DNA from: an uncultured Rhodospirillaceae bacterium
Lineage (GTDB): Bacteria; Pseudomonadota; Alphaproteobacteria; MPNO01
Assembly (NCBI GenBank): GCA_937916005.1
Contig: CALGIA010000326.1
Location: 1 to 22,739, forward strand
DNA length: 22,739 bases
Direction of reading: 5' to 3'
A model generated the notes under the pieces. The model was not told the DNA's origin. It saw only the letters and a list, made by a program, of their open reading frames with translations, and ran no database searches. Below are positions 1 through 8,364 of the stretch, one piece after another. The stretch's first letter is position 1, and every line of letters starts with the position of its first letter. The position numbers and the translations under genes were made by a program.

Positions 1-146
1 CGGAAAGTTCCGTAAATTACTGTTAATCAGAAGAAGTCGGCACATCTTTTGACCTGTGCAGTTTGTATTTCCATGCAGACTATCGTTTTGCCGCCTCAGC
101 GGGTAAAATCCGGCCCGAAGAACGCGACGATGGAAAGGGGTTCCAC

Positions 147-239
147 ATGATCTATGTCCTGACGGCCCTCGTGATTGTTGCGGCATGTCTGGTTTTCTGG
201 AAGCGGCCCGCCAAGGCGAAAAAGCGGAAGCATCGTTAG
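147..239 (+). CDS. Single-pass membrane microprotein (30 aa)
   Basis: A short reading frame has a well-placed ribosome binding site (GGAAAGGGG at 132-140, six bases before ATG). The product begins MIYVLTALVIVAACLVFW, a hydrophobic stretch long enough to cross the membrane once, and ends in a strongly basic tail (KRPAKAKKRKHR). This pattern predicts a small inner-membrane peptide with its basic C-terminus in the cytoplasm. I do not recognise a family and assign no function. It lies 63 bases upstream of the TauD-type dioxygenase gene and could be co-transcribed with it. The hydrophobic-then-basic order and the binding site are the only support; the frame is short enough that chance is not excluded. 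Confidence 0.5.
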   Translation: MIYVLTALVIVAACLVFWKRPAKAKKRKHR

Positions 240-302
240 GCGCCGTATAGTGGCGTTGTAAACCGGCGCCAGATTGCCGGTAGGTAGGGAGAGGCGTAAC
301 TC

Positions 303-1157
303 ATGACCATCAAGATTGAGAAGCTGCCGGCGGCTCTGGGCGCCAGGGTTACGGGCATTGATCTCGGCCAACCGGTCGGCGCGGCGGATCTCGCCGCCAT
401 CACCCGGGCGTGGCTCGACCATATCGTGCTGATTTTCCCCGGACAGGACATCACCCAGGACCAGCAGCTGGCCTTCGCCGGATATTTCGGCGATACGGGC
501 GCGCGGGCCCGCAAGGTGGATGACCGCCCCGAAGGCAGCGAACTCCACGAAGGGATCATGCTGATCACCAACGACAAGGACGGCGACGGCAATTATGTGG
601 GCTCCCTGCCGGACGGTGAAATGTTCTTTCATCACGACATGTGCTATGTGCCGGAACCGCACAAGGCGACAATGCTCTATGGCATCGCAATTCCGTCCGC
701 CGGCGGCGACACCAAATTCGCCAACATGTATCGCGCCTATGATCTGATCCCCGATGCGCTGAAGGACAGGCTGCGCGGCCGCACGGCCATTCAAACCTAC
801 AATTATCACCCGACCGAAATTCCCGATGCGGATGGCGACATGACGGATATCCATCACCTGTCCCAGCCCATATTCGTCACCAATCCGGACTCCGGCGGAA
901 CCGCGCTCTATGTCAACCGGCTGATGACGGCGCGCATCGACGGCATGGCGAAGGATGAAAGCGACGCCATTCTGGAACAGCTCTTCGAGATCATTGAGGA
1001 CCCGGAAAATGTGCTGCAGCACAAATGGACGCCCGGCGATATCGTGATGTGGGACAATCGCTGTTCCTGTCACGCGCGCACGGATTTCGCGCCCGGTGAA
1101 CGCCGCTACATGCGGCGCTGCACGGTGCAGGGCGGGCCGATGGTCGCCGCCGCTTAA
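303..1157 (+). CDS. TauD/TfdA-family Fe(II)/2-oxoglutarate dioxygenase
   Basis: A 284-residue cytoplasmic oxygenase of the TauD/TfdA family, which uses Fe(II), O2 and 2-oxoglutarate to hydroxylate substrates such as sulfonates, phenoxyacetates or small carboxylates. The facial triad is visible: His110 and Asp112 in FFHHDMCY, and distal His257 in NRCSCHARTDF. Arginines 267/268 follow at about the spacing of the residue that holds 2-oxoglutarate. Length is normal for the family. The start is set by a purine-rich site (GGGAGAGG) just upstream of ATG 303. The gene ends converging on, and overlapping by four bases, the LLM oxidoreductase of the opposite strand. The substrate cannot be told from sequence; 'taurine dioxygenase' would be over-annotation. 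Confidence 0.9.
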   Translation: MTIKIEKLPAALGARVTGIDLGQPVGAADLAAITRAWLDHIVLIFPGQDITQDQQLAFAGYFGDTGARARKVDDRPEGSELHEGIMLITNDKDGDGNYVGSLPDGEMFFHHDMCYVPEPHKATMLYGIAIPSAGGDTKFANMYRAYDLIPDALKDRLRGRTAIQTYNYHPTEIPDADGDMTDIHHLSQPIFVTNPDSGGTALYVNRLMTARIDGMAKDESDAILEQLFEIIEDPENVLQHKWTPGDIVMWDNRCSCHARTDFAPGERRYMRRCTVQGGPMVAAA

Positions 1158-2185
1158 ATAGCGGCCCGGAACCTGCGGAGGACCTGTTCGCCGAACAGCT
1201 CCACGGCGCCCGCCGGGTCCGCCGCCACGCTGACCGTGAACATCACGCGCCTGAGCCCGGCCTTGTGGGCGGCCAGCAGCTGTTTCAGACAATCGTCCGG
1301 CGTGCCCAATATGGCAAACCGGCCCGCCAGATAATCAAACAGCCCCAGCTCATCCACCAGGGCCGCATCCGCATCGCCGGGCCGGGTGCTGTAGCGCCGG
1401 CGCAGTTCACGGACCGCCCCGTGCAAATGTTCCGGCACCCCCCGCGTGTTCAGATCCCTGGCGTCCAGAATATAGCCGCCGGCCATGAAGGCCAGGATCG
1501 CGCCGGCTTTCCTGCGCGCGGCTGCGGCGTCCTCGTTGCAATCCATGCTGGCGATCTGCCAGGTTTCGATCTGGTCGGGGTCGCGCCCGGCGGCGATCGC
1601 CCCGTCCCGGACCCGGCCTTCCGATTGGGCCATGGTGTCCGCCGTGACGCCGTAATTGATGAACGCGCCGTCGGCCACCGCGCCGGCCAGCGCCAGGGTC
1701 CTGGGGCCGGACCCGGCGAGAAACACTTTTGGTGTGTCGCTTGCGGCGGCGGCCCCATTGGCTGCCCAGGGCAGATGCGCCGTGCCGCCATCTTCCAGCG
1801 TGGCGGCCTCGCCCGACAGCAATGTCTTGATATGGCGGATCCCCTGGTCGATTTCGCTCAGGGAAGAATGCGCCATGCCCAGATTGCGCGTGCCGCTATG
1901 GCCCGCGCCGATGCCCAGCACGCAGCGACCTTCGGCAATACGGTCCAGCGACGCGATGGAGGCCGCCGAGACCGCCGGCTGGCGCGACACCAGATTGGTG
2001 ACGCAGAGCGCGACCCGGGTGCGCTCCGTCGCCTCGGCTATCAGAGTCGCCGCGACCCACGGGTCCATGGCGTTGCCCGGCGTATCGGCGATGCCGATCA
2101 TGTCATAGCCATATCGGTCCGCCGCATCGGCCATGCGCCGGATCAGCGGGACGTCAAACGGCCAGAAGAAAAAGCCAACTTCCAT
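1154..2185 (-). CDS. LLM-class flavin-dependent oxidoreductase
   Basis: A 343-residue luciferase-like monooxygenase family protein with a single TIM barrel that binds FMN or F420. The N-terminus (MEVGFFFWPFDVPLIRRMAD), the strand carrying CVTNLVSRQPAV and the GIGAGHSG loop after RCVLG are characteristic of the group that includes F420-dependent reductases and alkanal monooxygenase-like enzymes. Members oxidise or reduce varied small molecules, so the substrate is not predictable. It is transcribed divergently from the hydroxyacid dehydrogenase at 2279, with 93 bases between the starts, and its 3' end overlaps the dioxygenase gene by four bases. No partner flavin reductase is adjacent. Family assignment is firm; the role is not. 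Confidence 0.88.
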   Translation of the reverse strand: MEVGFFFWPFDVPLIRRMADAADRYGYDMIGIADTPGNAMDPWVAATLIAEATERTRVALCVTNLVSRQPAVSAASIASLDRIAEGRCVLGIGAGHSGTRNLGMAHSSLSEIDQGIRHIKTLLSGEAATLEDGGTAHLPWAANGAAAASDTPKVFLAGSGPRTLALAGAVADGAFINYGVTADTMAQSEGRVRDGAIAAGRDPDQIETWQIASMDCNEDAAAARRKAGAILAFMAGGYILDARDLNTRGVPEHLHGAVRELRRRYSTRPGDADAALVDELGLFDYLAGRFAILGTPDDCLKQLLAAHKAGLRRVMFTVSVAADPAGAVELFGEQVLRRFRAAI

Positions 2186-2278
2186 GGGGGGCCTCGTCAG
2201 TGGGAATCTTGCGCCGGGTTCCCGGACATTTTAGGCTGGTGTACGCCATAATGGCGACGGTTTATTCGGGGGCTATGG

Positions 2279-3247
2279 ATGAAGATCACGATTCTGGATG
2301 ATTATTTCGATACGGTTAGGACCCTGGGCTGTTTTGAAAAGCTCAAGGGCCATGACGTCACCATATGGAACGACCATGTCCAGGATGTGGATGAGCTGGC
2401 CGAGCGCCTGAAGGACACGGAAGCTCTGGTGCTGATCCGGGAGCGGACCCATATCCGCGCACCGCTGCTGGACCGGCTGCCCCGGCTGAAACTCATCAGC
2501 CAGCGCAGCGTTTTCCCCCATATCGACGTGGAGGACTGCACGCGGCTGGGGGTGATCGTGTCGTCCAGTCAGCACCCCGGCACGCCGTCCTACGCCACCG
2601 CCGAACTGACATGGGGGCTGGTCATTGCGGCCATGCGGCAGATCCCCCAGCAGATGGAATCTCTCAAGGCGGGAACCTGGCAGATCGGCGTGGGCAATAC
2701 CCTGCGGGGCCGCACGCTGGGCGTCTTCGGCTATGGCAGGATCGGACGCGCCGTCGCCGCTTACGGCGAAGCCTTCGGCATGAACATCATGTTCTGGGCC
2801 AGCGAGGAGTCCCGCGCCCGCGCCAAGGAAGACGGGTTCGCGACCGCCGCCAGCAAGACGGATTTTTTCGCCCAGTGCGACGTCATCTCGCTGCATCTGC
2901 GGCTCTATGACAGCACCCGCTATATCGTGACGGCGGACGATCTTTCCCACATGAAACCAACCGCCCTGCTGGTCAATACCAGCCGGGCCCAGTTGATTGA
3001 ACCCGGCGCGCTGGTCCAGGGGCTGCGCGACGGCCGGCCCGGCATGGCGGCGGTGGACGTCTATGAGGACGAACCCATGCGGGATACGGAACACCCGCTT
3101 CTCCAGATGGACAATGTGGTCTGCACGCCGCATCTCGGCTACGTGACCCGGGAAGAATATGAAATGCAGTTCACCGATATTTTCGACCAGATCATCGCCT
3201 ATCAGGACGGCGCGCCGTCCAATGTCATCAACCCCGAGATGCTGTAA
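2279..3247 (+). CDS. D-2-hydroxyacid dehydrogenase, NAD-binding
   Basis: A 322-residue member of the D-isomer-specific 2-hydroxyacid dehydrogenase family (phosphoglycerate dehydrogenase-like), which interconverts 2-hydroxyacids and 2-oxoacids with NAD(P). The Rossmann motif GYGRIG lies at residues 151-156. The catalytic set is present: Arg236 (NTSRAQL), Glu265 (YEDEP) and His285 (CTPHLG). There is no C-terminal ACT domain, so this is not a full serine-pathway SerA. ATG 2279 is chosen because the ATG at 2275 is in another frame and stops at once; a G-rich stretch (2268-2272) can serve as binding site. It is followed after 17 bases by the isomerase-like gene, suggesting an operon. A similar but clearly different paralogue lies at 20485. 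Confidence 0.9.
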   Translation: MKITILDDYFDTVRTLGCFEKLKGHDVTIWNDHVQDVDELAERLKDTEALVLIRERTHIRAPLLDRLPRLKLISQRSVFPHIDVEDCTRLGVIVSSSQHPGTPSYATAELTWGLVIAAMRQIPQQMESLKAGTWQIGVGNTLRGRTLGVFGYGRIGRAVAAYGEAFGMNIMFWASEESRARAKEDGFATAASKTDFFAQCDVISLHLRLYDSTRYIVTADDLSHMKPTALLVNTSRAQLIEPGALVQGLRDGRPGMAAVDVYEDEPMRDTEHPLLQMDNVVCTPHLGYVTREEYEMQFTDIFDQIIAYQDGAPSNVINPEML

Positions 3248-3264
3248 AGCTGGAAGGTCCAAAC

Positions 3265-3858
3265 ATGTCCGGCGTCATGGATTTCTATTTCGATTTCATC
3301 AGTCCGTTCAGCTATCTGGCCCACACCCAACTACCCGATATTGCCGCCCGTCACCGACGCGACATCGTCTATCACCCGGTCGAGCTTTCGGCGCTCAAGC
3401 TGGATGGCGGCAATACGGGGCCGACGACCCGGGACATGCCGCTGAAATACCGCTATTCGGGCACCGACATGCAGCGTTGGGCCGGGCGCTACGGGGTGAA
3501 AATCACCCGGCCCACGGGGCACGCCAAGGGCTCGGATCGGCTCAACAAGGGCGCGTTCCTGGCGGAAGATCGCGGCCTGACGCGCGACTATGTCACCGCC
3601 GCATGGCAACGGGTCTGGCGTGACGGCGGCGACATGTCCGATGAAACCCTGATCGGCGATGTGGCGGTTGAACTCGGTTGGGACAGAGACGAATTCCTCG
3701 CCTTCATTGACTCGGCCGACACGGAGGCCCGCTACCGCGCTTCGACCCGGGCCGCCCATGACCGGGGCGTGTTCGGTGTTCCCACCATGATGATCGGCGA
3801 CGAAATGTGGTGGGGCAACGACCGGCTCGACTTCATGGAAGAATTTCTGGCGGGGTGA
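3265..3858 (+). CDS. 2-hydroxychromene-2-carboxylate isomerase-like protein (kappa GST/DsbA fold)
   Basis: A 197-residue protein of the family that contains NahD, a glutathione-dependent isomerase of naphthalene degradation, and kappa glutathione transferases. The N-terminus DFYFDFISPFSYLA is the family hallmark; Ser13 sits at the position of the catalytic serine, in place of the CxxC of DsbA. The C-terminal GVFGVPTMMIGDEMWWGNDR contains the Val-cis-Pro turn and the FGVP...WG.DR pattern. The start has GGAAGG seven bases upstream. It probably forms an operon with the dehydrogenase before it. No naphthalene-type genes surround it, so an isomerase or glutathione-linked step in some other ring-degradation route is the safest reading. 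Confidence 0.85.
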   Translation: MSGVMDFYFDFISPFSYLAHTQLPDIAARHRRDIVYHPVELSALKLDGGNTGPTTRDMPLKYRYSGTDMQRWAGRYGVKITRPTGHAKGSDRLNKGAFLAEDRGLTRDYVTAAWQRVWRDGGDMSDETLIGDVAVELGWDRDEFLAFIDSADTEARYRASTRAAHDRGVFGVPTMMIGDEMWWGNDRLDFMEEFLAG

Positions 3859-3889
3859 GGCGTCGCTCTTCAACAACCCGTTAGGTCGG

Positions 3890-4006
3890 CCTCCTCCCCC
3901 CTTCAGGGGGAGGATTGAGGTGGGGGGGCTGCTTGTTGCAAGGGTGCTTTTTTGCCGCCTGAAGGCGGCGACCCCCCACCCTACCTCCCCCTCAAGGGGG
4001 GAGGAG
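3890..4006. repeat. Compound inverted repeat (REP/BIME-like), possible bidirectional terminator
   Basis: Two arms of about 36-39 bases (3890-3928 and 3971-4006) are inverted copies of each other with only a few differences. Each arm itself contains a small palindrome: CCTCCCCCC-TTCA-GGGGGAGG on the left and CCTCCCCCTCAAGGGGGGAGG on the right. Between them lies a perfect six-base-pair hairpin, GCCGCC-TGAA-GGCGGC (3954-3969), preceded by a T run. It sits between two convergent genes, so the folded form could stop transcription from both sides. The nested palindromes look like the dispersed intergenic repeats common in alphaproteobacterial genomes; copy number cannot be judged here. Confidence 0.75.
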
Positions 4007-4032
4007 ATTTCTATATGGGGAGCTCTATCCCC

Positions 4033-5724
4033 CTAACTTTCTTTTTCGGTTTCCTGTTGGCGCAGGCGGAAGCGTTGCAGCTTGCCGGTTTCGGTTTTGG
4101 GAAGTTCGGTGACGAATTCGATGGCCCGGGGATATTTATAGGGCGCGATTTCGGCTTTTACGAAATCCTGAAGGGTCTTGACCAGTGCGTCATTCCCGCT
4201 TCCGTTCCGCAGGACGATGAAGGCCTTTACGATATTGGTGCGCGCTTCGTCGGGCGCGCCGATCACCGCGCATTCCAGTACATCCGGATGGTCCAGCAGG
4301 GCGGCCTCGACCTCCGGGCCGGAGATGTTGTAGCCGGCGGAAATGATCATGTCGTCGGCCCGGGCCACGTAGCGGAAATAGCCGTCGTCGGACATCTCAT
4401 ATACATCGCCCGGGTAATTCCAGCCGTCGCGCACATAATTCTGCTGGCGGGCTTCGTCGGCGAGGTAGCGGCAGCCCGTCGGGCCGCGGGTCGCCAGCAA
4501 CCCGGGCACGCCCGGCCCCAGCGTATTGCCGTCCTCATCCACCACCCGGGCTTCATAGCCGGGGATCGCCGTTCCCGTATAACCCGGCCGCATTTTGTCG
4601 CGGGACGCGGACACGAAGATATGCAGCATTTCGGTCGATCCCAGCCCGTCGACGATGGGAATGCCGGTCGCCTTGTGGAAGGCTTCCCAGGTCGCCTTGG
4701 GCAGGGTCTCGCCCGCGGACACGCATTTGGTCAGGCTCGACAGATCGAATTTGTCCGCCAGCCCCGCCATGATCCGGTAGGCGGTCGGCGCGGTGTAGAG
4801 CCCGGTGATTTTATAGCGCTGGATCGCTTCCAGGGTCTGTTCGGGCATCATCGGCGCGGAAAAGAACCGCGTCGACGCGCCGAACCGCATGGGAAACGTG
4901 GTCAGCCCGCCGAGCCCAAAGGTGAAGGCCAGCGGCGGGGTGCCGGTGAAGATGTCGTCGGGTCCGGCCATGTCCAGATAGCGCGGGAAGCAGTCGCACA
5001 TGGCGATCACGTCCCGGTGGAAATGCATGGTCGCCTTGGGATCGCCGGTGGTGCCGGACGTGAATGCGATCAGGGCGGTGTCGTCGGCGGCCGTGTCGCA
5101 GGGCGTGAAATCGCCCGGCCTGTCCTGAATGACGCGGTCCAGCGAACAGTCCGCCGGGTTGTTTCCAAGGGCTGAGAAGTACATCAGTTGGCGGCAGGTA
5201 TCAGATGTGCGGTTGCGCGCGTCCTCCATGTCCTCGGCCAGGCTGAGATCGCAGAGCGCATGGCTGATCTGGGCCTTTTCGATCACGTAGACCAGTTCGC
5301 GGGCGCGCAGAAGCTGCATGGTGGCGACACAGATGCCGCCGGCCTTGAGCACGCCGAACCAGGTCGCCACCAGCATGGGCGTGTTGCCGGCGCGCAGCAG
5401 AACCCGGTTGCCGGGAATCAGCCCGAGATCTTCCACCAGCACCCGCGCGATGCGGTTGGACAGATTTTCCAGTTCGCCATAGGTCCAGGTCGCGTCGTCG
5501 AGATGCAGCACGGGGCGGTCGCCATGGCCCGCCGCCACCATGTCATCGAGCAGGATTTTCCCGCAATTCATCCGGTCCGGATAGGCGGCAAGCTCCGGCA
5601 GGCTGTCATAGTTGAACTGGGGCCACAGCGCGCGGGGCGGCAGATTATCCGCCGCGAAATGGTCCTCATATGCGGTCGGCACTCCGCCCGGCCCGGACCT
5701 GGGCAGAGATCTGTGCTCAGGCAT
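4033..5724 (-). CDS. Aryl-CoA ligase, 2-aminobenzoate/benzoate-CoA ligase type
   Basis: A 563-residue adenylate-forming enzyme (ANL superfamily) that would activate an aromatic or cyclic carboxylate to its CoA thioester with ATP. The ATP-binding P-loop TSGTTGDPK is at residues 222-230 and the C-terminal lysine of PKTETGKLQR is near residue 548. The N-terminal pattern AYEDHFAADNLPPRALWPQF is what I associate with 2-aminobenzoate-CoA ligases and their relatives rather than fatty acid ligases. It is the last gene of the six-gene operon and overlaps the reductase gene by eight bases. The context of reductase, acyl-CoA dehydrogenase, hydratase-fold and SDR genes fits aerobic CoA-dependent degradation. 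The exact acid is inferred, not shown. Confidence 0.85.
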   Translation of the reverse strand: MPEHRSLPRSGPGGVPTAYEDHFAADNLPPRALWPQFNYDSLPELAAYPDRMNCGKILLDDMVAAGHGDRPVLHLDDATWTYGELENLSNRIARVLVEDLGLIPGNRVLLRAGNTPMLVATWFGVLKAGGICVATMQLLRARELVYVIEKAQISHALCDLSLAEDMEDARNRTSDTCRQLMYFSALGNNPADCSLDRVIQDRPGDFTPCDTAADDTALIAFTSGTTGDPKATMHFHRDVIAMCDCFPRYLDMAGPDDIFTGTPPLAFTFGLGGLTTFPMRFGASTRFFSAPMMPEQTLEAIQRYKITGLYTAPTAYRIMAGLADKFDLSSLTKCVSAGETLPKATWEAFHKATGIPIVDGLGSTEMLHIFVSASRDKMRPGYTGTAIPGYEARVVDEDGNTLGPGVPGLLATRGPTGCRYLADEARQQNYVRDGWNYPGDVYEMSDDGYFRYVARADDMIISAGYNISGPEVEAALLDHPDVLECAVIGAPDEARTNIVKAFIVLRNGSGNDALVKTLQDFVKAEIAPYKYPRAIEFVTELPKTETGKLQRFRLRQQETEKES

Positions 5725-7177
5725 TCTCGATCACTCCTTTTGGTGCGCCGCCAAATTCCGGAACGGGCGGCGCGAAATTGACCATGTTGGATGGCGGGCT
5801 GGGATGGCCCGAACTGTTGAAGGCGCGCACATAATAGACATAGGAAATTCCGCCCAGCACGGTCTTGTCCACATAGCGCGAGCCTTTCACGGCTTCCATG
5901 CAGCTTGTCTCGCCGTTTTCCTCGGCGCGGTAGATGTCGTAGCCCTCGACGTCGCCGGCGGCCCGGTTCCATTTCAATTCCGCCGCGCCGTCATCGCGCA
6001 ATGTCACCGTGAACGCCGCGCCGTCTTCACTCCATGACGGCCCGTCGCCGGGCAAATCGGGCGGCGCCTGACGAGCGTGTTTGGGCCACAGGAAGCAATG
6101 CACCTCCTTGAATTTCTCGTCGAGCTGCTTGCACACATTGCACCAGATGCAGGTCACGATATCGTCGGGGCGCGCCTCGGCCACCTTGGTGATCCAGTCC
6201 GGGTCCGCGAGATGCTGGCGCGCCATGCCGATGATGTCGGCCCCGCCATCGACGAGGATTTTTTCCGCCTCGTCCGGGGTCGAAATCTTGCCGGCGCAGA
6301 CCACCGGCGTCGCGAACCCGTGCTCGACCAGAAAGGATTTTATGCCCGCCACATTGGCCGCGTTGGTCAAGGGCGGATACCAGGCGCCGGGCATGCAGCG
6401 GTCGCCCGAATAGCCCGTATAGGGATAAAGCGGTTCGCCCTCCGTATAGACCGCATCCTCGAACTTGCCGCCGATGGACAGGGATATGTAATCCATGCCG
6501 AGCTGGGCCATGCGCAGCGCGATGCGCTTGGCCTCATCCGCCGTATAGCCGTCCTTGATGCATTCGTCGGCCAGGAACCGCACGCCCACGGGCCAGTCAT
6601 GTCCGACCTTGCGGCGCACGTTTTCCATGACCTTGCCGATCATGCGCAGCCGGCCTTCCAGCGTGCGGCCGTCATATTCATCGCGCCGCGGGTTCAGCCG
6701 CGACAGGAAGGACGACAAGGTATAGGCGTGGGCCGAATGGAGCTCGACGCCATCGTAACCCGCATCCCGCGCCCGCGCGGCGGCATCGCCGAACTGCTCG
6801 ATGATCTGGTCGATGTCTGTAACGGAAAGTGAATCGATGGTCTGCCGCCAGCCCGACCGGGCCACCTTCATGAAGTGGATGATCTGGGGCACGATCTTCG
6901 AGTCCGACGTGTCGTGGACCTGCTTGACCATGTCGCGATGGCCGGCGATGAATTTGTCCTCGCCGATCCGCAGCAACGGTCCCGACTTGGCCGTATGCAC
7001 CGCCATGGCCTCAACCACGATCAGACCGATGCCGCCCTTTGCATAGCGCACATAGCGTTCGGTGATGTCGGGTGTCACGAACCCGTCTTCGCCCGACAGC
7101 CGCGTCACCATGGCCGGCACCAGCGTCCGGTTGGGGATCACCATGCCGTTGATATTGAGCGGCTCCAGCAGTTTCAT
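5717..7177 (-). CDS. Old-Yellow-Enzyme-type Fe-S flavin oxidoreductase fused to a fibronectin III domain
   Basis: 486 residues in three parts. Residues 1-340 form an FMN-binding TIM barrel of the NADH:flavin oxidoreductase family (GVELHSAHAYTLSSFLSRLN near 143-162, GGADIIGMAR at 311-320). Residues 343-361 hold four cysteines (343, 346, 349, 361) in the place where 2,4-dienoyl-CoA reductase and trimethylamine dehydrogenase bind a 4Fe-4S cluster; spacing is C-x2-C-x2-C-x11-C, one residue shorter than the usual C-x2-C-x3-C. Residues 372-469 look like a fibronectin type III domain (AELKWNRA, GYDIYRAEENGE, YVYYVRAFNSSGHPSPPSN). The FAD/NAD(P)H half that normally follows the cluster is missing, so electrons must come from elsewhere. 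It overlaps both neighbours in the operon. A role in reducing a ring-derived enoyl-CoA is inferred. Confidence 0.85.
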   Translation of the reverse strand: MKLLEPLNINGMVIPNRTLVPAMVTRLSGEDGFVTPDITERYVRYAKGGIGLIVVEAMAVHTAKSGPLLRIGEDKFIAGHRDMVKQVHDTSDSKIVPQIIHFMKVARSGWRQTIDSLSVTDIDQIIEQFGDAAARARDAGYDGVELHSAHAYTLSSFLSRLNPRRDEYDGRTLEGRLRMIGKVMENVRRKVGHDWPVGVRFLADECIKDGYTADEAKRIALRMAQLGMDYISLSIGGKFEDAVYTEGEPLYPYTGYSGDRCMPGAWYPPLTNAANVAGIKSFLVEHGFATPVVCAGKISTPDEAEKILVDGGADIIGMARQHLADPDWITKVAEARPDDIVTCIWCNVCKQLDEKFKEVHCFLWPKHARQAPPDLPGDGPSWSEDGAAFTVTLRDDGAAELKWNRAAGDVEGYDIYRAEENGETSCMEAVKGSRYVDKTVLGGISYVYYVRAFNSSGHPSPPSNMVNFAPPVPEFGGAPKGVIENA

Positions 7178-8358
7178 GTCGCGTCTTCCGTCAGGGCCTG
7201 ACCGGCGATGATCAGTTTCTGGATTTCGCTGGTGCCTTCGTAAATTCTGAGCGCGCGGATTTCCCGATACAGGCGCTCGACCACATTGCCGACGATGACG
7301 CCCTGTCCGCCGAAAATCTGCACCGCCTGGTCGATCACCTGCTGGGCGGCCTCGGTGGCGTGAAGCTTGGCCATGGCGGCTTCCCGCGTTGCCCGTCCGC
7401 CGATGGTGTCCTTGGTCCAGGCCGACCGGTAGACCAGCAGCGCCGAGGCGTCGATGTTCAGCGCCATGTCGGCGATTTTTTCCTGGATCAGCTGGAATTC
7501 CGAAATGGGCTTGCCGAACGATATCCGGGTTTTGGCCCGTTCCATGGCCTGGTCCATGGCGCAGCGCGCGAAGCCCAGCGCCGCCGCGCCGACGGTCGAT
7601 CGGAACACATCCAGCGACGCCATGGCGACCTTGAACCCGTCGCCGGGCGCGCCCAGCATCCGGGATTTGGCGACACGGCAGCCGTCGAATGTCAGCGTCC
7701 CCAGCGGATGGGGCGCGATCACCTGGAACCGCTCGGTGACGCTGAAGCCGGGCGCATCCCCGTCGACCACGAAGGCCGACAGGCCCCGCGCGCCGGGCGC
7801 TTCGCCGGTACGGGCGAAGACGACGTACTGCGCCGCGATCCCCGCATTGGAGATCAGCGTCTTTTCGCCGTCGATCACGTAAGCATCGCCGTCTTCCCGC
7901 GCGGTTGTCGCCATGGCCGCCACATCCGATCCGCTTCCCGGTTCGGACAGGGCGAAGGCGGCGATGCGTTCACCGGACGCGACGCCTGGCAGATATTCGG
8001 CTTTGAGTTCGTCCGACCCGAACAGGGAGATCGCGCCGCTGCCGAGTCCCTGCATGATGAAACAGAAATCCGCCAGGCCCGAATATTGCGCCAGGGTTTC
8101 GCGGATGATGCAGAGCGCGCGCACGTCGAATTTTTCCGTCAGCCCGCCATGGGGCGCGGCCACGCAGTAGCGCAGCCAGCCGCCCTCGGCCAGCCTGGCG
8201 ACCATCCTGAGGGACAGGGCATTCAGCGCGTCATCGTCGCGCGGTTCTTCGTGGCCCAGCTCGGCCAGTTCGGTTTTGGCCCAGGCGCGCAGATCCCTTT
8301 CCAGCACCCGGTGATGATCCTCCAAAAATGGCCAGTCCAGATAGCTACGGTCACCCAT
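7174..8358 (-). CDS. Acyl-CoA dehydrogenase
   Basis: A 394-residue FAD enzyme that introduces a double bond alpha-beta to a CoA thioester, passing electrons to an electron-transfer flavoprotein. The middle domain shows FALSEPGSGSDVAAM, and the C-terminal IYEGTSEIQKLIIAG carries Glu374 at the catalytic-base position of the medium-chain type. The GGQG loop (QIFGGQGVIVG) that binds FAD across the dimer is present. Length is typical. It overlaps the reductase gene by four bases (ATGA) and starts six bases after the hydratase-fold gene, so it is translationally coupled in the operon. It probably acts on a cyclic or ring-derived acyl-CoA made by the ligase at the operon end. Confidence 0.9.
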   Translation of the reverse strand: MGDRSYLDWPFLEDHHRVLERDLRAWAKTELAELGHEEPRDDDALNALSLRMVARLAEGGWLRYCVAAPHGGLTEKFDVRALCIIRETLAQYSGLADFCFIMQGLGSGAISLFGSDELKAEYLPGVASGERIAAFALSEPGSGSDVAAMATTAREDGDAYVIDGEKTLISNAGIAAQYVVFARTGEAPGARGLSAFVVDGDAPGFSVTERFQVIAPHPLGTLTFDGCRVAKSRMLGAPGDGFKVAMASLDVFRSTVGAAALGFARCAMDQAMERAKTRISFGKPISEFQLIQEKIADMALNIDASALLVYRSAWTKDTIGGRATREAAMAKLHATEAAQQVIDQAVQIFGGQGVIVGNVVERLYREIRALRIYEGTSEIQKLIIAGQALTEDAT

Positions 8359-8364
8359 GTCCGA

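Noticed and set aside
1..146. CGGAA-AG-TTCCG palindrome at the left edge and TTGACC at 49-54 as terminator and promoter
   Set aside because: The palindrome is short and cut by the window edge, has no T run directly after it, and TTGACC has no convincing -10 partner.
96..1292. Long open frame antisense to the TauD-type dioxygenase, and similar ones opposite 3952-5175, 7360-9009 and 18493-19539
   Set aside because: They mirror well-supported genes, lack ribosome sites and show low-complexity translations.
2214..2225. CCGGG-TT-CCCGG palindrome between divergent LLM and dehydrogenase genes as an operator
   Set aside because: Short GC palindromes are expected by chance in this base composition; no supporting promoter boxes were seen.
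3890..4006. CRISPR array
   Set aside because: The repeat units are inverted, only two copies exist, and there are no regular spacers or cas genes.
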